Positions 41,115 through 49,080 of a stretch of 64,000 bases of DNA are shown here, one piece after another (position 1 is the first letter of the stretch; each line of letters starts with the position of its first letter). Both the position numbers and the translations under genes were made by a program. Below the pieces are notes generated by a model. The model worked only from the letters and a program-made list of their open reading frames with translations, made no database searches and was not told where the DNA came from. Source of the stretch: an uncultured Anaerolineae bacterium (GTDB lineage: Bacteria > Chloroflexota > Anaerolineae > J036 > Brachytrichaceae); the NCBI GenBank assembly GCA_937959265.1, contig CALGMA010000003.1, positions 114,727-178,726 on the forward strand, given 5' to 3'.

Positions 41115-41122
41115 CTGCCGTT

Positions 41123-42601
41123 ATGGCTTACATTCTGGCGCATGACTTAGGCACATCCGCCAACAAAGCGAGCTTGTTCGACGAGACAGGGGCGTTGCTG
41201 GCCGGCCACAGCGAGGGTTACACGGTGAGCTATCCTCAGCCCGGCTGGGCGGAACAAGACCCGGAGGATTGGTGGCGCGCCGTATGTGCCGCTACGCGCG
41301 CACTGCTGACGCAGACCGGTGTTGCCCCGCGCGACATCGCTGCTGTTACCTTCAGTGGGCAGATGATGGGCGTGATCGCGCTGGACGATGCGCATCGCCC
41401 GCTCCGCCCGGCGATCATCTGGGCCGATCAGCGCGCCACGGCGGAGGCTGCGCTGATCGCCGAGCGTTGTGGCGAGGAGGAAATCTATCGCCGCACCGGC
41501 CATCGCATCAGCCCGGCTTACACCGCCGCCAAGATGCTCTGGATCAAGCGACATCAGCCAGCGGTGTTCGCCCGCGCGCGGCGCTTCGTGATGGCTAAAG
41601 ATTACGTCGTCATGCGCCTGACCGATGCGGTGGTGACTGACTATTCCGACGCTTCGGGCAGCAACCTGTTCGACCTGGAGGCGCGGGCTTGGTGCGCCGA
41701 CTTTCTGAATGCGCTCGAACTTGATGCGGCATGTTTGCCGGCGCTTGCGCTGTCCAGCGCAGTGGTCGGCCAGGTGACGCGCGCAGCAGCGGAGGAGACC
41801 GGCCTGGCACCTGGCACGCCGGTGGTGATCGGCGGCGGCGACGGCGCTTGCGCGACGGTGGGCGCGGGATCGGTAGAGGAAGGCGACGCTTACTGCGTAC
41901 TGGGCACCTCGTCGTGGATCGCCTACACGTCGTCGCAGCCCTTGCTCGACCCGGAGCGGCGCACGTTCACCTTTTATCACTTGCTACCCCGACGTTATAT
42001 CCCGATGGGCACGATGCAGGCGGCCGGCGGCGCGCGCGAGTGGTTGGTGCGAGCGATGGGCGAAATGTCGGATGAGGCGATTGCGCGCGTCGAGCCGGGC
42101 TGTCGAGGGTTGATCTTCTTGCCCTATCTGATCGGCGAGCGCAGTCCGTGGTGGAATCCCCGCGCGCGCGCAGCGTTCATCGGCCTGACGATGAGCCATG
42201 GCCCGGCGGAGATGCATCGCGCCGTGCTGGAGGGCGTGGCCTTCAACCTCAAATTGATCCTGGATGCGCTGAGCGCTCACCGGCCGCTGCGCAGCTTGCG
42301 GCTGATCGGCGGCGGCGCGCGCAACGTTGTCTGGCAGCGCATCCTGGCCGATGTATTGGGGGTGCCGCTGGAGATTCCAGAGTTGCTGGCCGAGGCCACG
42401 TCGTGGGGTGCGGCGGTGGCCGGTGGCGTCGGCGCCGGGGTCTACGCCGACTGGCGTATCGCGAAAGCGAAGACGCGCACCGTCATGGTGATTGAGCCGG
42501 ATGTGACAAACGTCGCCCGCTATGCGGAAATCTGCGCGTCCTTCATACAGGCTTATCACGCGCTTGACCCTCTCACGGCTCAAACCTTGTGTGATCCCTA
42601 G
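41123..42601 (+). CDS. FGGY-family carbohydrate kinase (xylulokinase-like)
   Basis: A 492-residue sugar kinase with two actin-like domains. ILAHDLGTSANKASLFDETG is the first phosphate loop, FSGQMMGVIALDDAHRPLRP and IIWADQRA (about 93-100) form the sugar pocket, VVIGGGDGACATVGAGSVEE (about 233-252) carries the catalytic Asp, and LIGGGARNVVWQRILADVLG (about 392) is the adenosine motif. It phosphorylates a ketopentose or related polyol imported by the neighbouring ABC system. The divergent arrangement with lacI supports co-regulation. Confidence 0.92.
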   Translation: MAYILAHDLGTSANKASLFDETGALLAGHSEGYTVSYPQPGWAEQDPEDWWRAVCAATRALLTQTGVAPRDIAAVTFSGQMMGVIALDDAHRPLRPAIIWADQRATAEAALIAERCGEEEIYRRTGHRISPAYTAAKMLWIKRHQPAVFARARRFVMAKDYVVMRLTDAVVTDYSDASGSNLFDLEARAWCADFLNALELDAACLPALALSSAVVGQVTRAAAEETGLAPGTPVVIGGGDGACATVGAGSVEEGDAYCVLGTSSWIAYTSSQPLLDPERRTFTFYHLLPRRYIPMGTMQAAGGAREWLVRAMGEMSDEAIARVEPGCRGLIFLPYLIGERSPWWNPRARAAFIGLTMSHGPAEMHRAVLEGVAFNLKLILDALSAHRPLRSLRLIGGGARNVVWQRILADVLGVPLEIPELLAEATSWGAAVAGGVGAGVYADWRIAKAKTRTVMVIEPDVTNVARYAEICASFIQAYHALDPLTAQTLCDP

Positions 42602-42670
42602 ACATACACTCGGCGATTGATTTGCGCAGAGATTGTAAATTTGTTGTAGCAATTTCGTTCAGCCGACGAA

Positions 42671-42728
42671 TGTCATATCAAAAACATGACATACACCTGA
42701 TTGTGCATCGCGGAGCGTTAAGCATACT
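42671..42728 (+). promoter_or_regulatory. Putative promoter and operator upstream of the photosynthesis cluster
   Basis: TTGTGC (42701-42706) and CATACT (42723-42728) with a 16-base spacer resemble a housekeeping promoter directed into the bch cluster. Just upstream, TGTCAT (42671-42676) and ATGACA (42686-42691) form an inverted repeat with a nine-base spacer, a plausible regulator site. The PpsR/CrtJ consensus (TGT-N12-ACA) is not met because the gap here is 15. Confidence 0.45.
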
Positions 42729-42735
42729 CTAAGAT

Positions 42736-43212
42736 GTGATTGCTCACCAGGTTCGTCATCTGCACTTGGCGGTCTGGAATGCGGAATGCCTCACGAGACA
42801 TCTATCCAGCACGGCCTACTCCGACCGCCTGTTCGTGGCGCACTTTGCGGTGATCACATTCGGCCTGGTGGCGTTGCTGGGCGCCTGGCGCGATCCGATG
42901 CATAGCTTGCACGTGGCGTTCGGCCTCGGCGCGCTTCTGGCGCTCGTATTCGTTGGCTTGTCCGGTCAGACAGGATGGCGGGTTGCAGTTACGCCGCAGC
43001 AGCCGGACGCGCCGTTCATCTACTGCCTGCGCGAGACGCGCCGTGCATGGGCGTTGCGCGAGCTGCTTGAGTTCATCCGCCGCGCGCATCTGTCTTGTGG
43101 CGCGCCTCCGCGCCCGACGTCCAATCACTCGTTCCTACAGGGTGGGGGTTCGATGCATGATCTGACGCATCGAGCCCTCGCCTTTTTTGATTTTCATATT
43201 TCAGGAGGTTAA
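42736..43212 (+). CDS. Hypothetical small protein with two hydrophobic helices
   Basis: A frame of 158 residues from a GTG, with G/C-rich third positions in its middle part, which suggests genuine coding. FVAHFAVITFGLVALLGAW and SLHVAFGLGALLALVFVGLS would span the membrane. The rest is basic, with no recognised domain. The stop codon lies inside the ribosome-binding site of the pucC-like gene. Start and reality are uncertain; it could be a small photosynthesis-cluster membrane protein or a non-coding leader. Confidence 0.4.
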   Translation: MIAHQVRHLHLAVWNAECLTRHLSSTAYSDRLFVAHFAVITFGLVALLGAWRDPMHSLHVAFGLGALLALVFVGLSGQTGWRVAVTPQQPDAPFIYCLRETRRAWALRELLEFIRRAHLSCGAPPRPTSNHSFLQGGGSMHDLTHRALAFFDFHISGG

Positions 43213-43216
43213 TCAA

Positions 43217-44659
43217 ATGTCATCATCGCTCGTTCGACCGTGCAAAGCGACGCGCAGCCGGACGCAGAGTTCGGCGGATCGGCTGCCGGTGTTGGCCATC
43301 GCGCGTTTGACGCTGCCCAAGCTCGGCGTGGCTTATCTGTTTACGATGCTGCTCAGCGTGTTCAACCGCGTGATGATCAACGAGTTGGGCATCGCCGCTG
43401 CCGTCATCGGCGGCCTGTACTTCGCCTATCGCCTGATGAACATCTTCCAGGTATCGGCCGGCCGCTACGCCGACCGCCGCGCATTCTTCGGGCTGCGCCG
43501 CACGCCGGTGATGGCCGCCGGGCTGATGTTCTCGGCGATCTCGTTAGTGCCGCTGCCGCTATTTGCCCTGCGCTATGCAGAAGGCGAGACGATCTATCTG
43601 CTGTTCATGCTGTTGAGTTTACTGGGCTTCGGCTTCGGCTTTGCGGCCAACGGCGATGCGCATAACACCCTGATCGCCGAGATGACCGAAGGCAAGAAGA
43701 ATCGCCCGGCCGTCGTTGCCACCGTCTGGTTGTTCCAGATCGTGTTCATCGTGATCACCGGCATCGTCAGCTCGATCATTTTGCAGATCGCCGACACGCA
43801 GGCAGGCGCGCCACCGGCCTGCACCACTGCCGAGTGCGCCGCCATTCGCAGCCAGGTGGCTGTGCAGATGATGCCGAAGTTCTTCCTGGCCGGACCAATC
43901 GTGGCGCTGGTCGGCTTGCTTTCCCTGATCGGGTTGGAGCGGCGGCTCACGCCGGAGGAGATTGTCATAGCCGAGCAGCGCCCGGCCTTGCGTCTGGGCG
44001 AGGCCTATGCGCGCATCTTCACCAATTCCCAGGCGCGCGTGTTCTTCTTCTTCATCGTCATCGCGATCTTCGCGCTGTTCGTGCAGGACAGCATCCTCGA
44101 GCCGTTCGGCGCCGACGTGTTCAAGCTCGCCCCGCGCCAGACAGCGCAGTTCCAGCCGATCATGGGCATGGGCACGATCATCGCCATGTTGGTGATGGGC
44201 GTCGTGGCCAGCAAGTGGCCCATCCCCAAGCGCCGCATCGCCGACTGGGGGTTGGTTGTGTCCGGCCTGGGCTTTGCGTTGTTGTTCGCCTCGGCAATGG
44301 CGCACCTGTTGCCGGCGATGTATGCCGGCATCGCCATCCTCGGCGTTGGCATGGGCGTGTTCAACGTCGGCGCGCTCTCCATGATGATGGATATGACCGT
44401 GCCCGGTGAGACCGGCTCGCTGATGGGCGCCTGGGGCATGGCGCAGGCGCTCTCCAACGGCTTCGCGCAGTTCGCCGGCGGCGCGATGCGTGACATCGGC
44501 ATCCAGACCACCGGCAACTACGCCGCATCCTATGGCTTCATCTTCATCATCGCAATCGCGATGTGCTTCGTGGCCATGAACCTGATGGCGCGGGTGAATG
44601 TGGAACAGTTCCGCAAGCTCACCCGCGAGCAGATGGTCATGACGATGGAGGCGGCGTGA
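43217..44659 (+). CDS. BCD-family MFS transporter (PucC-like)
   Basis: A 480-residue polytopic protein (about 12 helices) of the bacteriochlorophyll delivery family, which includes PucC, LhaA and Bch2 and assists assembly of light-harvesting complexes. LTLPKLGVAYLFTMLLSVFN, RVMINELGIAAAVIGGLYFA and VSAGRYADRRAFFGLRRTPV are family hallmarks, as is GALSMMMDMTVPGETGSLMG near residues 395-415. CAGGAGG 8 bases before ATG 43217 supports the start. It opens the bch cluster, before bchF. A second, diverged member lies at 49081. Confidence 0.9.
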   Translation: MSSSLVRPCKATRSRTQSSADRLPVLAIARLTLPKLGVAYLFTMLLSVFNRVMINELGIAAAVIGGLYFAYRLMNIFQVSAGRYADRRAFFGLRRTPVMAAGLMFSAISLVPLPLFALRYAEGETIYLLFMLLSLLGFGFGFAANGDAHNTLIAEMTEGKKNRPAVVATVWLFQIVFIVITGIVSSIILQIADTQAGAPPACTTAECAAIRSQVAVQMMPKFFLAGPIVALVGLLSLIGLERRLTPEEIVIAEQRPALRLGEAYARIFTNSQARVFFFFIVIAIFALFVQDSILEPFGADVFKLAPRQTAQFQPIMGMGTIIAMLVMGVVASKWPIPKRRIADWGLVVSGLGFALLFASAMAHLLPAMYAGIAILGVGMGVFNVGALSMMMDMTVPGETGSLMGAWGMAQALSNGFAQFAGGAMRDIGIQTTGNYAASYGFIFIIAIAMCFVAMNLMARVNVEQFRKLTREQMVMTMEAA

Positions 44660-44674
44660 ATTCGCGTCGGGTCG

Positions 44675-44727
44675 GTCGGGGCGCCTTGGTCGAGTCCGTT
44701 TTAAACGAATGACCTCGATGCCCCGAC
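44675..44727 (+). other. Intercistronic stem-loop between pucC-like gene and bchF
   Basis: GTCGGGGC (44675-44682) and GCCCCGAC (44720-44727) form an eight-pair stem. GGTC/GACC (44688-44691 / 44711-44714) and CGTTT/AAACG (44697-44701 / 44703-44707) add inner pairing. There is no T-run after it. It may be an RNA processing or stability element separating pucC-like and bchF expression. Confidence 0.4.
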
Positions 44728-44755
44728 TAACCTGACGACGCTCAACAGGTTCGCG

Positions 44756-45229
44756 ATGAATTACACACCCGAACAGCTCGAGCGCCGCAACCGGTCGTTC
44801 TGGACGCCAGTGCAGGCCGTCGGCGCGTTGGTTCAATTCCTCACCTTCCTCGCCAGCCTGATTCTGGTGATCCGATTCCTGACCACCGGCCAAGGCTACG
44901 AAGTCACCACGGTGGCGAACGTCGCCAAGGTGCTGATGCTGTATTTCATGACCGTCACCGGCATGGCTTGGGAAGACGAGGTATTCGGCCGGATGTTCAT
45001 GGCGAAGGAGTTCTTCTGGGAGGACGCCGGCAACCTCTTATCGCTGGCCGGTAATACGGCCTACCTCGTTGCCCTGTTTGCCGGCGTGGATCATCGCACG
45101 CAGATGCTGGTGATGTGTGTCGCCCTGGCCACCTACGTGGTCAACTTCGTCCAGTTCGCCAGGCGCGGCATGCGGTCGGCCCGCCAGAAGCGCGCGCAGG
45201 CATTGGCGACGGTTGGCGGCGGGAGATAG
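44756..45229 (+). CDS. bchF: BchF, 3-vinyl (bacterio)chlorophyllide hydratase
   Basis: A 157-residue membrane-associated enzyme that hydrates the 3-vinyl group of chlorophyllides to 3-hydroxyethyl, the step before BchC. The family pattern is strong: YTPEQLERRNRSFWTPVQAV, FLASLILVIRFLTTGQGYEV, MYFMTVTGMAWEDEVFGR-type sequence (LYFMTVTGMAWEDEVFGRMF) and FFWEDAGNLLSLAGNTAYL. Length is normal for BchF. It precedes bchI by 2 bases, so the two are co-translated. The presence of bchF, bchXYZ and bchC together points to bacteriochlorophyll with a C3 acetyl group (type a). Confidence 0.88.
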   Translation: MNYTPEQLERRNRSFWTPVQAVGALVQFLTFLASLILVIRFLTTGQGYEVTTVANVAKVLMLYFMTVTGMAWEDEVFGRMFMAKEFFWEDAGNLLSLAGNTAYLVALFAGVDHRTQMLVMCVALATYVVNFVQFARRGMRSARQKRAQALATVGGGR

Positions 45230-45231
45230 CA

Positions 45232-46356
45232 ATGCAGGTCACGGCTGAATCGGCTCAGGCGCTCAACGCAAGCCACAACGGCGCCGCCTCCTCCTGGTCG
45301 CAGGCAGTGAACTATCCCTTCACTGCCATCGTCGGCCAGGCGGAGATGAAGTTGTGCCTGCTGTTGAACGTAATTGACCCGCGCATCGGCGGCGTGATGA
45401 TCATGGGGCATCGCGGCACCGGCAAGAGCACCGCCGTGCGCGCGCTGGCCGACGTGTTGCCGATGATTACGCGCGTCGAGGGCGATCCCTTCAACCGACC
45501 GCCCGAAGCGATCGAGAAGGATGAATTGCCCATCGCGAAGGCAGCGGCGAACGACGGCGCGCTGCTTAAAACGTCACGCGCGAAGCTCAAAACTGAACGG
45601 GTAGCGGTGCCCGTCGTTGACCTGCCGCTGGGCGCAACCGAGGATCGCGTGTGCGGCACGATTGACATCGAGGCGGCGCTGACGCGCGGGGTGAAGCGCT
45701 TCGAGCCAGGGCTGCTGGCGCAGGCGAACCGGGGCTTCCTCTATATTGACGAGGTTAACTTGCTGGATGACCACCTGGTGGACGTGCTGCTCGACGTGGC
45801 AGCCAGCGGCTGGAACGTGGTTGAGCGCGAAGGCATCAGCGTGCGCCACCCAGCCCGCTTCGTGCTGGTCGGTTCCGGCAATCCTGAGGAGGGCGAGCTG
45901 CGACCGCAATTGCTCGACCGCTTTGGCCTGCATGCGCGCATCGTCACCATCACTGACATCGCGCAGCGCATGGAGATCGTGCGCCGCCGGCGAGCCTTCG
46001 ACGCCGATCCCCACGCCTTCATCGCTGCCTGGGAGCCGCAACAGCGCGCGCTGCGACGGCGCATCGTTGCCGCCCAGAAGCGCCTCGCCGAGGTGGAGAT
46101 GCCGGACGATGCGCTGATGTTTGCTGCCGAACTGTGCATGCGCCTGGGCGTTGACGGCCACCGCGGCGAACTGACGCTGGCGCGCGCCTCGTGCGCGCTG
46201 GCGGCTTTCGAGGGGCGCCGGCGCGTGACGCGTGACGACGTGAAGCGCGTTGCCGTGCCTGCGCTGCGGCATCGCTTGCGCCGCGACCCGCTGGAGACGA
46301 CGGACGCCGGCGAACGCATCGAACGCGCGCTGGCCGAACTCGCAGAGCAGCCATGA
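45232..46356 (+). CDS. bchI: Mg-chelatase ATPase subunit BchI
   Basis: A 374-residue AAA+ ATPase that powers Mg insertion into protoporphyrin IX with BchD and BchH. FTAIVGQAEMKLCLLLNVID (about 25), Walker A GHRGTGKST (about 59-67), LPLGATEDRVCGTIDIEAAL (about 125-145), Walker B FLYIDEVNLL (about 165-175) and sensor-1 LVGSGNPEEGELRPQLLDRF are intact. The start is the ATG two bases after bchF. The C-terminal helices include HRGELTLARASCALAAFEGR. A short array of NNGCNAAC repeats separates it from bchD. Confidence 0.96.
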   Translation: MQVTAESAQALNASHNGAASSWSQAVNYPFTAIVGQAEMKLCLLLNVIDPRIGGVMIMGHRGTGKSTAVRALADVLPMITRVEGDPFNRPPEAIEKDELPIAKAAANDGALLKTSRAKLKTERVAVPVVDLPLGATEDRVCGTIDIEAALTRGVKRFEPGLLAQANRGFLYIDEVNLLDDHLVDVLLDVAASGWNVVEREGISVRHPARFVLVGSGNPEEGELRPQLLDRFGLHARIVTITDIAQRMEIVRRRRAFDADPHAFIAAWEPQQRALRRRIVAAQKRLAEVEMPDDALMFAAELCMRLGVDGHRGELTLARASCALAAFEGRRRVTRDDVKRVAVPALRHRLRRDPLETTDAGERIERALAELAEQP

Positions 46357-46365
46357 CATCATCAA

Positions 46366-46406
46366 CGCGCCAACGTGCAACGCGCCAACGCGCAACGTGC
46401 TAACGT
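46366..46406. repeat. Short array of GYGCNAAC repeats between bchI and bchD
   Basis: GCGCCAAC, GTGCAAC, GCGCCAAC, GCGCAAC and GTGCTAAC follow one another between the bchI stop (46356) and the bchD start (46408). Unit and orientation match the right-hand array at 55911-56018. Two units are one base short. No gene is associated with this copy. Confidence 0.75.
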
Positions 46407-46407
46407 G

Positions 46408-48267
46408 ATGTTGACCTTCACCAACATCGTCGGCCTTGAGACGGCCAAGCAGGCTCTGCTGCTATTAGCGGTCAATCCTGCGCTGGCCGGCGTCGCGATC
46501 GCGGCGACGGTCGGCAGCGGCAAGTCCACGCTGGCGCGCGCCTTCTCGGCATTGTTGCCGGAGGGCGCGCCCTTCGTCGAGCTGCCTGTGAACGTCACCG
46601 AAGATCGCCTGCTCGGCGGCCTCGACCTGGAAGCGACGCTGGCGACCGGCGCACGCGCGATCGAACGTGGGCTGCTGGCGCGCGCGCATGGCGGCGTGCT
46701 CTACGCAGACGGGTTGAACCTGCTGGATCGCAGCGTCGTGGCCCATCTGATAGAGGCGATGGCCAGCGGAGTAGTGCGCGTGGAACGCGAGGGCTTGAGC
46801 GCCGTTCATCCGGCGCGCTTCGTGCTGGTCGGCGCTTACGATCCGAGCGACGGCGAGGTGCAACGCAGCCTCCTCGACCGCATCGGGTTGATTGCGCCCT
46901 TTGCGCCGCAGACCGACGCGCGCCTGCGCGCCGAGGTCGTGCGCCGCAATCAGCTGCGGAAGGGTGAAGCAGAGGAGGAGGCGCTTCCTTCCGCGTCTTC
47001 GCGTCTCCGCGATGAAGCCGCGGACGACGAGACGCACATGCTGCGCGCGATGATCGCCGATGCGCGCGCGCGCCTGCCGCAGGTGCTCATTCGCGATGAG
47101 CAGGTTCAGGCGCTGATTCAGGCTGCGTTGAGCCTGGGCGTAGAGGGCAATCGCGCCGACGTGTTCGCCGCGCAGGCCGCGCTCGCCAAGGCCGCATTGG
47201 ACGGGCGCGAGAGCGTGGACGACGACGACTTGCGGCTGGCCGTCCGGCTGGTGCTGCTGCCGCGCGCCACGCGCCTGCCGGAGGCGGACGAAAGCCGCCA
47301 GACCAAAGACGAGCAACCCCGCGCGCCGGAGGAACAAGGCCGAGGAGAACAGGATGAGCCGAACGGGGCGCCTCAGATGCAATCCGAGCAGCTCGAAGCG
47401 TTATTGCTGAGCGCGGCGGAGGCCGAACTCCCCAAGGACGTGCTGAATTTGCCGTTTGCGATGCAGCGGCGCGGGCGCAGCGGCAGCCGAGGCGCGGCAT
47501 TGAATAACCGGCGAGGTCGCTTTGTGCGCGCAGTGGAGGGCGATCCGCACGGCAATCGCATCGCATTGCTACAGACGCTCATGGCGGCTGCCCCCTGGCA
47601 GGCGGTGCGACAGGCCGAGACGCGCAGCGGTTCTCAGCTTGCCATTCGCAAAGAAGATATCCGCATCAAGCGCTTCCGCGACAAGGCTGGCATGCTCTAT
47701 ATCTTCGCTGTGGATGCCAGCGGCTCGATGGCGATCAACCGCATGCGCGAGGCGAAGGGCGCGGCGATCCGGCTGCTGCAGGATGCGTATGTGCATCGCG
47801 ATCAGGTGGCCTTGATCGCCTTTCGCGGCCCGCGCGCGCAGGTGCTGTTGCAGCCTTCGCAGAGCGTGGAGCGCGCCAAGCGCGAGCTAGACGTGTTGCC
47901 TACCGGCGGCGGCACGCCCCTTGCCTCGGCTTTGCTGACGGCCTGGGAACTGGCACAGCAGGCGCACGGGCGCGGCATCGCGCAGGCCACGTTGGTGCTC
48001 ATGACCGACGGGCGGGCGAATGTGGGCCTCGGCAGCCAGGCGCCGGAGTCGGGTAGCGGCGCGCTTGTAGATAAGGCCGCGCTGCAGCGGGAGATTCAGC
48101 AGCTCGCCGCGCTGTTGCGCGCCGACGGTATTCACGCGATCGTCATTGACACGCAGGCCAACTATCTCTCACGCGGCGAAGCGCCGAAGTTGGCCGAGTG
48201 GCTGGGCGGGCGATACGTGTATTTGCCCAACGCGCGGGCGGAACAGATCGCAAAGGCGCTGGCATGA
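46408..48267 (+). CDS. bchD: Mg-chelatase subunit BchD
   Basis: A 619-residue platform subunit. The N-terminal AAA domain resembles BchI but is degenerate, as expected for BchD: Walker A lacks its first Gly (ATVGSGKST, about 42) and the Walker B Glu is replaced (VLYADGLNLLD). An acidic, Pro/Gln-rich linker (about 300-335, DEQPRAPEEQGRGEQDE) leads to a von Willebrand A domain with the MIDAS residues DASGSM (about 435), TGGGTPL and LMTDGRANVGL. It forms the double hexamer with BchI. ATG 46408 directly follows the repeat array, and the stop overlaps the methyltransferase start. Confidence 0.95.
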   Translation: MLTFTNIVGLETAKQALLLLAVNPALAGVAIAATVGSGKSTLARAFSALLPEGAPFVELPVNVTEDRLLGGLDLEATLATGARAIERGLLARAHGGVLYADGLNLLDRSVVAHLIEAMASGVVRVEREGLSAVHPARFVLVGAYDPSDGEVQRSLLDRIGLIAPFAPQTDARLRAEVVRRNQLRKGEAEEEALPSASSRLRDEAADDETHMLRAMIADARARLPQVLIRDEQVQALIQAALSLGVEGNRADVFAAQAALAKAALDGRESVDDDDLRLAVRLVLLPRATRLPEADESRQTKDEQPRAPEEQGRGEQDEPNGAPQMQSEQLEALLLSAAEAELPKDVLNLPFAMQRRGRSGSRGAALNNRRGRFVRAVEGDPHGNRIALLQTLMAAAPWQAVRQAETRSGSQLAIRKEDIRIKRFRDKAGMLYIFAVDASGSMAINRMREAKGAAIRLLQDAYVHRDQVALIAFRGPRAQVLLQPSQSVERAKRELDVLPTGGGTPLASALLTAWELAQQAHGRGIAQATLVLMTDGRANVGLGSQAPESGSGALVDKAALQREIQQLAALLRADGIHAIVIDTQANYLSRGEAPKLAEWLGGRYVYLPNARAEQIAKALA

Positions 48268-49067
48268 GCGCATACACCTCTATGTCCTATCGCGAGATCG
48301 CCTCGCGTTACAACGCGCTCAACGCATTGCCGCCGCATGCAGCGTTGCAGGTTGGCAGCACGATTGCGCGCTACGCGCGTGGCGAGGCGTTGCTCGACTT
48401 GGGTGCCGGCGCAGGGCGGCTGGGCATTCCGGCAGCGCTGGCCGGCTGTCGCGTGGTCGCGCTCGACCTGGAGTTCGCCATGTTGCGCGCCGGCCAACGC
48501 GAGGCCAGCCTTCAGGCGGTGGAGTTGCCTTCGATCCAGGCCAATGCTGTGCACGTGCCCTTCTGCGATGAGAGCTTCGATGCGGTGATGATCAATAATC
48601 TACTGCACCTGGTGCCGCAGTGGGAATCCGTCTTAGTCGAGACAGTGCGCGTCATGCGCCCCGGCGGCGTCTTGATCCAGGGACGCGATTGGCTCGATCC
48701 GCAATCCTGCGCCGGCCGGATTCGCACGAAGTGGCGCGAAGTTGTTGCAACGCTGCGGCCGGAGATGCGCCCGACGACGGCAGCCGGCCCGGCGCTCTTC
48801 CAGGCCTTAGCACGCATGGGCGGCCAGATCGAAGCGGAGATCCTCGCTGCCGAATGGACGGAGTGCCTCACTCCTGCGCGCATTTTGCATCGCATGCGCC
48901 AACGCATGCACAACGAGACATGGTCGCTGGACGATGACCTGCTCAAGTCCGGGCTGGCCATGCTCGAACCCTGGGTGCGCGAGATGTTCGATGACCTGCA
49001 TGCCGAGGAAGACGTGACGTGGCGCTTTGTGTTGACCGTGACCCATGCGCTTAAGCGCGCTCGATAG
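48264..49067 (+). CDS. Class I SAM-dependent methyltransferase in the bch operon
   Basis: A 267-residue methyltransferase with the SAM-binding motif LLDLGAGAGRLGIPAALAG (about 35-53), acidic loop VVALDLEFAMLRAGQ, and motif VPFCDESFDAVMINNLLHLV followed by VRVMRPGGVLIQGRDWL. Its ATG overlaps the bchD stop (ATGA). Location between bchD and bchH suggests Mg-protoporphyrin O-methyltransferase (BchM), but the BchM-specific N-terminal segment (YFxxxGFxRWxxIY-type) is not present and the overall pattern is generic. It may be a replacement BchM or modify another pigment group. Confidence 0.8.
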   Translation: MSAYTSMSYREIASRYNALNALPPHAALQVGSTIARYARGEALLDLGAGAGRLGIPAALAGCRVVALDLEFAMLRAGQREASLQAVELPSIQANAVHVPFCDESFDAVMINNLLHLVPQWESVLVETVRVMRPGGVLIQGRDWLDPQSCAGRIRTKWREVVATLRPEMRPTTAAGPALFQALARMGGQIEAEILAAEWTECLTPARILHRMRQRMHNETWSLDDDLLKSGLAMLEPWVREMFDDLHAEEDVTWRFVLTVTHALKRAR

Positions 49068-49080
49068 GAGCTGATGCGCG

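Noticed and set aside
42671..42691. PpsR/CrtJ operator
   Set aside because: TGT and ACA are 15 bases apart here, not the 12 of the known consensus.
44660..44755. tRNA-like fold between pucC-like gene and bchF
   Set aside because: The outer stem is tempting, but no T-loop motif (GTTCRA) or acceptor end is present.
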